The notes beneath the pieces are model-generated. The model searched no databases. It saw only the letters and a list, made by a program, of their open reading frames with translations, and was not told the DNA's origin. From assembly GCA_022925895.1 (NCBI GenBank), contig JAKSYS010000029.1, forward strand, positions 124,001 to 188,000: a DNA stretch of 64,000 nt. Reading direction: 5' to 3'. Shown in pieces: positions 33,999 through 43,141 of this stretch (positions are counted from its first letter, which is position 1; the number at the start of each line of letters is the position of its first letter). Origin of the DNA: Fragilaria crotonensis (Eukaryota; Bacillariophyta; Fragilariophyceae; Fragilariales; Fragilariaceae). The position numbers and the translations under genes are program-made.

Positions 33999-34217
33999 GG
34001 GGAGCCCGTCTATGTCCCCTTTTTCGAGCCGGTCAAACGTTCTTCATAAATCGACTTCGTGAAATTTACTGCGTTATTAGCCAACCATTTACTTTTTATG
34101 GGATAAAAAAGCACCTCCAGAATCTCATCTCCGGATGGTATTCGTATAGACAGTGATGTAGAAGCTACGCAAATAAAAGATTGACCGGCTCGAAAAGGGG
34201 AAACAGACGGGCTCCCC
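33999..34217. mobile_element. Small inverted-repeat element (MITE-like)
   Basis: 219 bp. The left end is GGGGAGCCCGTCTATGTCCC followed by CTTTTTCGAGCCGGTCAAAC. The right end, reversed, is GGGGAGCCCGTCTGTTTCCC followed by CTTTTCGAGCCGGTCAATC. Arms of about 45 bp flank an unremarkable centre. No target duplication is obvious. A relic of the same arm lies at 17951-18000, so it is a dispersed family. It sits about 105 bp upstream of the TPR gene start, where it may contribute promoter sequence. Confidence 0.65.
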
Positions 34218-34322
34218 AATTATCGCGTATGCAACGCCACGATGCGAATTGTTTAGCTCGATCATGTTCGTTGCCTGCCCTATCAATAATGAGCACACTC
34301 GTAGAGTAAAACGAATTAAACG

Positions 34323-36458
34323 ATGACTGCTTCAACAAAGCGAGTCTTTGACGATGAACTTACTGAAGCAACTGACGATCGCGAGGAAGTAGGAGCCGGT
34401 GGAGTACCAAGTGAAGCCCAGCTTGTGCTTTTGTGCCTCGATTATCTGCGAGACCTTCGACGCTCGTACACTGAACAAGATTTGGTATCGGCTGAGGGCA
34501 TTGACGCTGATTACCTCTCGGTCGCCATCTACTCCTTGAGCAGAAGTTTCTTGCGCCCTCCTCAGCTTCTCATAACCAGCGAATTTGGAAACGATGCTTG
34601 GCTCGACCGACAAAAAGCCAACTCGATTGACCCTGAGACGTTTCCCCCTTCACCACCATTGGTAACCCGGAATCGAGTCGAACTCCCTGATCTAACTTCC
34701 ATTAACAAAGAAATCATGTATTCAGAATATCCCGAGAAGACTGCTCGTGATATCACTGTCAACGACGATAACGATGACGAGCAAGACGATGCCACTTCTT
34801 TGTACGCTTACGACGATGCGCATCCCAGTAACTCTCATCGCTTCTATCATTTGAATGGGTTGGCTTCGGGACAATTCTTACATGGACCTTTGACTCTTGG
34901 TGAGATCGCAGCTGCCGGCTTAGCTGGGCTCGGTGCAAGAGCTCGTTTAGATGCGGAACGTGAGATGATCAAATCCCCGCTTTTCGAACAATTCGTCGAA
35001 GCTGTTAGGGCCAAGGGATTTTTTCGAGACCCTGACACTGAGGGTACACGTGACGACCCAGAGGACGAACTGTTGCGACAACAGCGAGCACAGGAAATCT
35101 ATGAGGATAGATACCGCAAGGTTGTAGCCAAGTTCCGTACCAAACTTGCAACGAAGGCACAACAAGAAGCAAAGCCTTCCGCTGGATTCGGTAGTCCGTT
35201 TCCCGGTAGCCACGTTCCCTATTCTGCGGCGGAGAGACAACGTCGACGACGAGAGAAGCGTATAGCATTAGCGAAATCTAAGGCAAATACCCTCAATGTT
35301 GAGCACAGAGACAGGGCTTATAATAACAATTCGGCTCGTGCGAATGCCACGGATTCGTTGTGGGAAGCGCAATCGGTCGCGGTGTCTGTTGCGGCATCAA
35401 CGCACAACGTTCTTGACCTGGACGAGGCAGAGCGTCTTAAGTCACAGGGAAACCTGCATATGCAAAGGAAGGAGTACCAAGAAGCTGCTGATGCGTATAC
35501 AGCTGCACTGAAACTCAGTCCATCAGGGCCTCAGAGTCACGTATACTTTTCAAACCGAGCTGCCTCACTTTTAAGCATGAAAATGTTCAACGAGGCGATT
35601 TTAGACTCTGAACGAAGTTTGGCATTGAAGCCTGATTATGGCAAAGCCCACGCCCGCTTGGGGCTGGCTCATTTCTTGCTTGGCGACTACCGTCAAGCTA
35701 TGGAAGCATACACTGTTTCTCTGAAGTATGATCCAGATAACAAGAGCTCGAAGAGTTACTTGGAAAAGGCGGCAAGGCGGCTGGCGAAACAAGAAAAAGA
35801 CAGGTCGAGTGACGCACTTGTTACAGATTCGAGTTTCTCAGTTGTTACAGAGTGGGATAAATCGGAAGCAGGAAAATCGAAGAAAACTGGCGCCTCCTCG
35901 TTTGATAAGCAAGATGAGAGAAAGAAGTTGATCGATGAAAAAGAGGCGGAGAAGTACAAATTGAGAGGCAACTCATTCATGGCCAGCAGAGATTATCAAT
36001 CTGCGTTTGATGCATACTCTACCGCTCTCAAGCTTTGTTCGGATGGGAAGAACTCTCATGTTTACTACTCTAATCGTGCAGCAGCCTTGTGCTATCTGGA
36101 GCGATACGAAGAGGCGGAGGAAGACTCCGCGCGAAGTCTAACACTCGAACCTACGTATGGGAAGGCTCACGCTCGTCTCGGCTTATCTCGATTTTTTCTC
36201 GGAGACTATTTGGGAGCGGTTCAGGCATACACAGCTGCTCTCGAATATGATCCGAACAGTTCGGCTAGTAAGTCTTACTTGGCGAAAGCGAAAGCCCGCC
36301 TTGATCGTGAGAATCGCACCTATGGAGAAAAGTACGCGGATGGTTCCATCGACGCATTTCCGAATGACCAAGCGGCGCATGCTTCTGCAGAGACAGAGCG
36401 ACTCGCTGAGGGGTCGATGGCTAAGTCAGCAATGACGGAGTCCACTAAAGGACATTGA
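34323..36458 (+). CDS. TPR protein with two Hop-like three-TPR clusters
   Basis: 711-residue intronless protein from ATG 34323. The N-terminal third has a helical block (EAQLVLLCLDYLRDLRRSYT) and an acidic stretch; a basic coil (ERQRRRREKRIALAKSKA, about 304-321) follows. Residues 369-490 and 543-660 are two closely similar three-TPR clusters (AERLKSQGNLHMQRKEYQEA; AEKYKLRGNSFMASRDYQSA), an internal duplication. Both keep the carboxylate-clamp set that binds the EEVD tails of Hsp70/Hsp90: K373, N377, N411, K441, R445 in the first and K546, N550, N584, K614, R618 in the second. A cytosolic co-chaperone or scaffold role is inferred from that. No DP domains of Hop or other catalytic domains were seen. 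It is convergent with the ankyrin gene, 124 bp away. Confidence 0.88.
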   Translation: MTASTKRVFDDELTEATDDREEVGAGGVPSEAQLVLLCLDYLRDLRRSYTEQDLVSAEGIDADYLSVAIYSLSRSFLRPPQLLITSEFGNDAWLDRQKANSIDPETFPPSPPLVTRNRVELPDLTSINKEIMYSEYPEKTARDITVNDDNDDEQDDATSLYAYDDAHPSNSHRFYHLNGLASGQFLHGPLTLGEIAAAGLAGLGARARLDAEREMIKSPLFEQFVEAVRAKGFFRDPDTEGTRDDPEDELLRQQRAQEIYEDRYRKVVAKFRTKLATKAQQEAKPSAGFGSPFPGSHVPYSAAERQRRRREKRIALAKSKANTLNVEHRDRAYNNNSARANATDSLWEAQSVAVSVAASTHNVLDLDEAERLKSQGNLHMQRKEYQEAADAYTAALKLSPSGPQSHVYFSNRAASLLSMKMFNEAILDSERSLALKPDYGKAHARLGLAHFLLGDYRQAMEAYTVSLKYDPDNKSSKSYLEKAARRLAKQEKDRSSDALVTDSSFSVVTEWDKSEAGKSKKTGASSFDKQDERKKLIDEKEAEKYKLRGNSFMASRDYQSAFDAYSTALKLCSDGKNSHVYYSNRAAALCYLERYEEAEEDSARSLTLEPTYGKAHARLGLSRFFLGDYLGAVQAYTAALEYDPNSSASKSYLAKAKARLDRENRTYGEKYADGSIDAFPNDQAAHASAETERLAEGSMAKSAMTESTKGH

Positions 36459-36582
36459 GCTTAGTGTTAACAGTTATTTCTGGTTATAGGTTATAGGAGA
36501 CTAACCTCGACGGCCCGCGAGATCCCATGTGTTTTCAGTCTTCTGCTTGCTGATGTCCGAGTATAGTATTCGCGATTGTATA

Positions 36583-39054
36583 TTATTGGCGACTGTATCT
36601 ACTACTATCAATGTCACTTTGACTTGCTTCCTCGGATATCCTTATCATCCCCATTCGCATCCCCGAACTCATTCCCGCGTACTGGCCCAGCGAACCTTTA
36701 CCCTTGTCGTGAGGAAAAGAACTCGCACCTCGACTCGAAGAGTCAGTATCGCTCTCGTCGATGCTGCCACTGCTGGCTGTGCTCGAGGAGTTGTTTGAAT
36801 ACTCATCAAGGCTTAGAATCGCAGCAGCCTTCGCGCGTGCTGGAATACCGGACGAAGCTGTTCGCGACATGGACGTGTTCCCAGGTGTCGATGACGATGT
36901 TGTGGTTGAACCATCGGTGAAATTAACGGTTCGATTGCTCTCCATCACATTGATCATTCTGGGCTTTTCACGAGTTCCGTTGGGGTGAAACAACGAAAGT
37001 TGACCGCTTGAGGCTGTCAAAGTTCCATACGATGTGCTTTCTGTCCCACTTAGATGACGTCTGTGTCGTCCACTTCCTTGATCAGCTCGGGTCTCGAGAA
37101 GATGCAGTAGATTTCCCTCCGGTTGTTCGGTGATAGAAGGACCTTGCCTTTGTTCCTCGCCTCCGCCTTCAGTTGACGAAGGGACCCTATTCTCCTGTAC
37201 GGTATTACTCGACGGGAAACTCTGCCTGGAGCTCCTGCTAGTGTACGTCGACGACGAGGGCGACTTTTTTCGCGACATCGACTGCTCCGAGCTTGCATTT
37301 CCCGCGACTCGTCTTGTCTTTTGGCTGCTTGACGTCGACTTAGCTTCATACGTGGCATCGGTGGAGGATATTGCGATTCCGAGGCGCTTCGAAGATTCGG
37401 CAGAGGAAACAGCAGACGGTGAGACTAAGTTCTCAGTTTGGAGAATTCTCTGGCGCTCTAAAGCAGCAGCACGTGCTTCGCGGAAGTCCTGCCTCATGCT
37501 AGAGATAAGTGAAGCGCTTCTGTCCCTCTCGTCCTTCCCAAATTGAAGCACTTCAATCTCCTTTTGTTGGAAATCTTCTAACATCTGCTCCTGATTCTGA
37601 ACAGAAGCGTTGAAGAGTTCCCACTGCTTCCTCAGACAACCTAAAATCTGAGTTCTTTCCATCCTCATTATCTCCACAAGCTCGGCCTCCGTCCTCAGAC
37701 TGGCATCTAGCATTCGATCGTGCTCAGCATTAAGAGCACCATGTGAGCTCAGGACACTGCTCATTTGTTTGTTCACCTCGGTCAACTTCAATTGCAATGA
37801 AGTGGACTTCTTGGTCAGTTCGTCGACGCTTCGCTTCAACTGAATGTTTTCGTTTTCGCTGATATCACGCTCGTGCGTCAACTTCGTTTTCTCCTGCTGA
37901 AATTGAGCCTTTAAGTCCGAAAGTTGAGTTTCAAGCTCCGCCACTGTTGTCGTTAAATACTCTTCGTTGGTGAACCGAGAGCGTAGCTGTGACTCTAGGG
38001 CTTCTGCCATGGCTTTCGATGTGGATGCCTCGCTTTTGAGCTTTGCCATCGTGTCAGAGCGATCCTGGCGATCGCCTTCGAACTGCTGGTGCAATGACCT
38101 TACAATATTTTGATGCTCTTCCAGTTGATTTCGTAACATCTCATTCTGGCCCAGGAGATCATCTCGTTCGCGCTTGACCATGTGAACAACGTTTTTGCTG
38201 GATTCCAAGTCGTCCTTGAGTTGTTCTACTTGCCTTTTCAGCATTTCGAAACTCCCTTCGCCATCCTTGTTTCTATTTTCCAATTCTTCCAACTGTTTCC
38301 GACTTTTTTCCAGTTCTTCTTCCAGTCTTATAATGATTCGTTGTGATGCCATTCTTTCGTTGGAGGCACTTTGCTTCAATGAGGTAATTGCATGAGCATT
38401 CTTCTCTGCGAGGGCGTCGACCATCCTTTCCGTTGATAATTTTGCCCTCGACATTGCTCGTAAGGCTGCTTCCTTCTGGATTCCACTTTCCGCTTTCTCA
38501 TTGACTATATCCACAGGTGTACGTCCGTATTTATCCTTGACGTCCACCCCCGTCGGATATGCCATGAGTAGCTGATTCAGAATCCTTTCATTTGGGTGTG
38601 ATGTGTTTGCAACAGTGAGATGGAGAGGCAGCATGCCTTGATCATCAGGACTGTTTGCTCCGTCTGGATACGCCTCAAGCAGAACGTCGATGAGGTCTTC
38701 AATTTGACGAGTGGCAAGTGATGTGTTGTCTGAGGATCCTGTCTCACTTTGCATGCAAACCAAGTGAAGTGGAAGATGTCGCCATAGAATCCTCCCATCA
38801 GAGCTGTGACGACTCACAATCCACGTAGAACATTCATCAGGGTGACTCAACACCCGTGCCTTTGCTCCATCCCATCGACGATAGTTGATCCACCGAAATA
38901 GTTCTGTTGGATTGAGATAATAGTCGACCTCTTTCCTGTTGTTTGACAAGGACGACCCAGATTCTGCAGTGTCGCTGGGAGACGTCGCAGCTATTGACAC
39001 CTGGTATGGGTCAACGGAACCATCGACGGCTATCTTTCCTTGAGCTGAATCCAT
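36583..39054 (-). CDS. Ankyrin-repeat / long coiled-coil protein
   Basis: 823 residues from ATG 39054. The N-terminus has two or three ankyrin-like repeats of the diatom type (HLPLHLVCM at about 93-101; EAYPDGANSPDDQGMLPLHL at 127-146; LMAYPTGVDVKDKYGRTPVD at 163-182). From about residue 205 to 570 the protein is a continuous Glu/Lys/Leu/Gln coiled coil (RLEEELEKSRKQLEELENRN and similar). The C-terminal 250 residues are Ser/Thr-rich and disordered, with several basic RKK/SR patches and an acidic ESDTDSSS tail. This suggests a structural or scaffold protein; no enzymatic domain is visible. No intron is needed. Tail to tail with the TPR gene. Confidence 0.85.
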   Translation of the reverse strand: MDSAQGKIAVDGSVDPYQVSIAATSPSDTAESGSSLSNNRKEVDYYLNPTELFRWINYRRWDGAKARVLSHPDECSTWIVSRHSSDGRILWRHLPLHLVCMQSETGSSDNTSLATRQIEDLIDVLLEAYPDGANSPDDQGMLPLHLTVANTSHPNERILNQLLMAYPTGVDVKDKYGRTPVDIVNEKAESGIQKEAALRAMSRAKLSTERMVDALAEKNAHAITSLKQSASNERMASQRIIIRLEEELEKSRKQLEELENRNKDGEGSFEMLKRQVEQLKDDLESSKNVVHMVKRERDDLLGQNEMLRNQLEEHQNIVRSLHQQFEGDRQDRSDTMAKLKSEASTSKAMAEALESQLRSRFTNEEYLTTTVAELETQLSDLKAQFQQEKTKLTHERDISENENIQLKRSVDELTKKSTSLQLKLTEVNKQMSSVLSSHGALNAEHDRMLDASLRTEAELVEIMRMERTQILGCLRKQWELFNASVQNQEQMLEDFQQKEIEVLQFGKDERDRSASLISSMRQDFREARAAALERQRILQTENLVSPSAVSSAESSKRLGIAISSTDATYEAKSTSSSQKTRRVAGNASSEQSMSRKKSPSSSTYTSRSSRQSFPSSNTVQENRVPSSTEGGGEEQRQGPSITEQPEGNLLHLLETRADQGSGRHRRHLSGTESTSYGTLTASSGQLSLFHPNGTREKPRMINVMESNRTVNFTDGSTTTSSSTPGNTSMSRTASSGIPARAKAAAILSLDEYSNNSSSTASSGSIDESDTDSSSRGASSFPHDKGKGSLGQYAGMSSGMRMGMIRISEEASQSDIDSSRYSRQ

Positions 39055-39421
39055 CGTAGGACAACAGACTTCAATTCTGAATTGATGTCATCGATGTGTT
39101 CCGAGCATTTCGTCGGCATATACTTCGCTTGTACTACCGTAAGTACTGAATGAAGTACATGTATGGATAGTGCATACGTTCTATGCAGGCGTTATTTTGG
39201 GAGTCTGCAAAGGAAACTTTTAGCGATGTTCATGTGGAACACTCAGCAACGTGTACTGTACAGATTTACCCTGGTTCCCTGGGAGGTGCGGGAAAGTACT
39301 GAAATCTACGATGTTTGGTTGGAATAGTATTTTAAGTGTACACTGCCGCTAAACGGTGCTACTCGTACTGGTATACGGTATACACGCGTTTTGAAACTGT
39401 TTTGTCGAATGGACGATACGC
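39055..39421. other. Intergenic, upstream of ankyrin gene
   Basis: Presumed promoter side of the ankyrin gene. Contains many GTAC/TAC words (GTGTACTGTACAG, GGTATACGGTATACACG) but no frame or recognisable motif. Ends at a target duplication of the next element. Confidence 0.5.
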
Positions 39422-40227
39422 CAGGCCTCCTAAGAATATGGATATCCAGATAATAACAAAATTAGCTTAATTTACGGACAGCAGGCCGCTTATTTTATGG
39501 ATTTCCTTATTATAAGCCCCAGGAGGTTGTTTATAGTTCAAAGTGCTGTACTAGGGACAGTTAAAAGCGCTATACTACTAGGGACGACAAGAGTGTGCGC
39601 TGCTTTGACTGCAGAACACCGTCAAGTGTGAGACTGGTCATGGATGATCGAAACTCGTCCATTTCCCATTTAGGGACGGAGAAATCCGATTCAACTGCCG
39701 CAGTGTTCGCGAACACAGAGCCCAATCGCCTGCGACAAACTGCCTAAGATACGCAAACCGCCCCTTGAAGGCGTCCCAGCCAACATTGAAGATGTTGGCC
39801 GTTCGTTGACGCTTTGCTGCTTGACCACGATTGTCTTCCTTGCCAATGTAAATGCAGAACAAGCACTGCACACCGATCACCTGTGATGTCTTCGGATCTC
39901 GTTGACACACCTCGAGGCCGTACTCAATGCAATGGCCTGGTTGAAACTTTGTGGGTTTCTTCTTGGGCTTGGGAGATCGATCGGCAACATGATGAGCAGG
40001 GGTGTCCATGGTGTTCAACACAAGAATGCGATTCGATCATGGAGAACACCTCTCCGGAAATACAACAAAGTACGAAGTACGCAGTACGCACCCCGTCTAA
40101 TCGCTACTCATTCCCCTTTTGTGACATAAATATAGCATTTTTATTTTTTTATTTTGTGGACACAGTGATTCTTAATTTACGTTATTTTAAGGATTTTGGA
40201 CACAAATCCATATTCTTAGGAGGCCTA
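39422..40227. mobile_element. hAT-like non-autonomous element with 8-bp (or 9-bp) target duplication
   Basis: 806-bp element with ends CAGGCCTCCTAAGAATATGG at left and, reversed, TAGGCCTCCTAAGAATATGG at right, followed by looser similarity (GCTTAATTTACGG versus CGTAAATTAAGAATC). CGATACGC directly precedes the left end (39414-39421) and follows the right end (40228-40235); an extra A outside makes a 9-bp match ACGATACGC if the terminal base belongs to the flank. The CAGG start and 8-bp duplication suggest hAT; a 9-bp reading would suggest Mutator. It carries one minus-strand gene with a BED-like finger. Confidence 0.75.
39638..40009 (-). CDS. BED-like zinc finger protein inside hAT-like element
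   Basis: Start at ATG 40009 (MDTPAHHVADRSPKPKKKPT); the longer open frame above has no ATG. 123 residues: a basic N-terminus, then KFQPGHCIEYGLEVCQRDPK with VIGVQCLFCIYIGKE (CxxC pair), and a later AKRQRTANIFNVGWDAFKGR segment and FAYLRQF. The order CxxC, basic segment, then aromatic helix resembles BED-type or related fingers at the N-terminus of hAT transposases, but the closing H...H/C pair is not convincing. The protein ends without a transposase domain, so the gene is either truncated or a repressor-like derivative. It reads away from the right end of the element. Confidence 0.45.
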   Translation of the reverse strand: MDTPAHHVADRSPKPKKKPTKFQPGHCIEYGLEVCQRDPKTSQVIGVQCLFCIYIGKEDNRGQAAKRQRTANIFNVGWDAFKGRFAYLRQFVAGDWALCSRTLRQLNRISPSLNGKWTSFDHP

Positions 40228-40235
40228 CGATACGC

Positions 40236-40990
40236 TCACTTCGTCGACGCGTGCGTCGATGGTCGACCGAAGCAACATTTGCATGGCCACCATTATACAA
40301 TCTATGTACCAGGTACAAGTACTGGAGTACTCCCTATAATAGAATGATATAGTACACTACCTTTTCAATTACTAATTCTTTAGAAGCATTGTACTGCCTG
40401 TAGACACTACCGGTAGTTGTACAAGGCCATGCAATCTGGCGCCAAGGGATTCAACGTGCCGTCGTTCATTCCCTCCATGATAATTTGCGCAGCTCCTTTC
40501 CTCTTGTCCATCATGGTTCCACTTCCCTGCTGGTGTTCTTACCTGCAGAAGCAGAAGAAGTTGCTACAATCATGATGGTGCCTTACTTTGACGGAGGATA
40601 CTGGTGTCTGAAATGTTGCCTTCCGTCAATTTGAGGAGATGAACGCTTGAGTTGCGAGTTGGGAATGGTTTAAGAATTGTAATCGGCGGCGGATACATGA
40701 CTGCGAAATTGTAAGTGATATTTTCGACGTGCCAATTCGATCCTGAAGTAGAAAGTGTCATACCTAAACTCCGTACAATTGTACGTGCATAATTCTGGTT
40801 GCCTCGCAACGTGTGCTTCTTGTTAGACCAAGTATCCACATTAGCTCCACATTGAACGTACAGAATGTGATGTACAATGTACATTGAGCTAAGTAAATTC
40901 TTGATAAGGTAAAAACCGTTTCCTGCCTTGAACACACAGCTATATAAGGATCGTGATAGTGTGCGAAAGTTAATCGGCTCAGTCACGAAC
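40236..40990. other. No secure gene
   Basis: A 164-codon minus frame (40570-41064) covers this stretch but has no recognisable domain and runs into the fold-back repeat. Left unassigned. Confidence 0.4.
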
Positions 40991-41640
40991 ACTAAATCGT
41001 TCAGTGTCGTCTCTGAACGTCGTTCAGTGTCGTCAATGAACCTGGCAAGACGGTCGAAAAACACCGAAACTTCCCAAAAGTCAAACTTTAAATGCCCATA
41101 ACTTGAGCAATAAAGGTGCTACATCAAAAATGAGACTGATTTGAAAAGCTGTGAGTACGAGCTTTCCAAATCCGTGCTCCGATTGGTGGTATCTTGCTTT
41201 ATCGATGAACGTTCGTCGATTGAAAATCGCATTTTGGTGAAACGAGACAAGTGTGCGTGCTTATAACGTAACGAATATAACTCTAAAATATAAAAGTAAA
41301 ACGGATTCAAATAGAAGAGATCAAGGGCTTTCCAAATCATTCCGGTATTTGAATGTAGTACCTTTATTCGCCATGTTATGGGCTCTCAAAGTTTCGTAAA
41401 ATCATTGACGGACGACACTAACGTCATTGAACGTCGTCACTAACTCGACACAAACGTTAGTGAACGTGACACATGCTCCTCGAAAACTCGTTTTGAGTCA
41501 ATGCACGAAAAACGCGCATGCGTCTACGACGCTCCTCGTACAACAAAAAATAGTGAACTTAGTGAACGACGCAGTGAACTTAGTGAACTTAGTGAACGAC
41601 GACAGTGTCGTTAGTGACGTGACTCAACAAGAATTCACTA
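40991..41640. repeat. Imperfect fold-back repeat with GTTCAGTGTCGT-type motifs
   Basis: The left arm (about 41083-41165: AAACTTTAAATGCCCATAAC..GAGCAATAAAGG, TGATTTGAAAAGC) is matched by the inverse of about 41320-41395 (AAACTTTGAGAGCCCATAAC..GCGAATAAAGG, TGATTTGGAAAGC). Outside the arms are clustered motifs GTTCAGTGTCGT (two near 41000-41030) and their inverse-type GAACGTCGTCACT, GTGAACTTAGTGAACGACG (41420-41625). Likely a decayed fold-back transposon; the ends are not resolved. Confidence 0.5.
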
Positions 41641-41755
41641 TTTTACAGGTAGTTGACGGTTTTTAGTAACATGTGGTGCAAGAAAATACATAGGTACTCT
41701 GAGCATTTGTATGAGAATGGCCGAACGAAGTTTCAAACGACCTCAGCTGCGCATA

Positions 41756-42149
41756 TGACTGAACGCACACTTGTTTCTACATTAGTAGTAAACAAAATGT
41801 ATATGTCATATGTAGGTTCGCATTGACTGAACGCACGCTTCTTTCTACATTAGTAGTAATCAAAATGTATATGTCATATGTAGATTCGCATTGACTGAAC
41901 GCACGCTTCTTTCTACATTAGTAGTAATCAAAATGTATATGTCATATGTAGATTCGCATTTGACTGAACGCACACTTCTATCTACATTTAGTAGTAAACA
42001 AAATGTATATGTCATATGTAGATTGGCATTTGACTTCCTTCTACATTAGTAGCAATCAAAATGTATATGTCATATGTAGATTCGCATTTGACTGAACGCA
42101 CACTTCTTTCTACATTAGTAGTAAACAAAATGTATATGTCATATGTAGA
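41756..42149. repeat. Tandem repeat, six units of about 67-70 bp
   Basis: Units begin TGACTGAACGCACRCTTCTT, continue CTACATTAGTAGTAAWCAAA and ATGTATATGTCATATGTAGA and end TTCGCAT(T). Starts are near 41756, 41824, 41891, 41960, 42031 and 42090; the fifth unit lacks part of the opening. Units are over 90% alike by eye. Confidence 0.9.
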
Positions 42150-43141
42150 CATTGCAACTCGGAGTTCTTGCTACATACATATCACATGTCGGTCTACGTT
42201 CTGTATAAGCTTTATGCAAGTTTTGCCATAAAGATACTGCACCAGCAGCACTACCCGTGGCCCGTGGTACCCAGTACAATGGTACGAAATCCTTGTATCA
42301 CTTACGATGGAGGCGTCAATACATAATTACGGTATTGCAAAAATCGTATCTTACGCTACTTTCCCGCAGCTCCCTGGGGTACTCTTGGAGTACTTGTACT
42401 TGGGTAGTATGATAGTACAAGTACTTTTAGTATGCTGATACACGCATGGGACTCGGAGCACGAGGCACCAGGCACCCAGCAGGCCTATGCTACGCTCTTA
42501 CATGTACCTGGTACTATCATACCCATAATAGGGAAGCACGAATAGCTGTATGCAAACTTGTACCCCGTAGCGGAGTTGACAACGGCGAATCTGCACGAAT
42601 CGCTAAAACATACTCGTAGCTCGTAGTATAGTACCGGTAGTGTAGCCGTGACTACGTGACCTACTAACCATGGGCCGAAGTACGGAATTGAAGGAGAGAG
42701 TAGAGAGATCCGATGATTGAACTTCCGAGAAGACCAAGACTGCTGGAAGACCATAGTGCCAAGAAGAACTTCCTGGTGGCATGCAGGAATCTATTAAGAT
42801 ATTCAAGAAGGCAGACATGTATGAGAATTGAACACGAGATTGGTGTAAGATTTCCCAGGTATGTGAAAAATGAAGACCATATTGGTGTAAGATACACCAG
42901 GAAAGCAAACTCGGGTCAGGTCTAGACAATTAAGTGTGTTGTGTGGAATGTACAGGGAAATTCTTTTTATCTTGTTGAAGCACTTTACTGGCTCTCACCT
43001 TTGATTGATTATGACTTACAATGCACTGTTAAGAAGCAAATAATTCACAATTCTACAAAGAAGCAGAGGAAGGGCATTGATTTAAAAGCAGGTGTAATTA
43101 AAAGTACAGTACAATTCTAATCAGAGTACTTGTAGCAACTA
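42150..43141. other. GTAC-rich intergenic DNA
   Basis: No gene called. 42250-42520 is dense in GTAC/TAC words. Opposing frames at 42485-42929 (minus) and 42713-42925 (plus) overlap without any domain, so neither is credible. The stretch ends at the TA flank of the next element. Confidence 0.5.

Noticed and set aside
41756-42149. CRISPR-like array
   Set aside because: Whole 68-bp units repeat; there are no unique spacers, and the context is eukaryotic.
42485-42929. Opposed short frames on both strands
   Set aside because: They overlap each other over the same DNA with no domain; chance openness.
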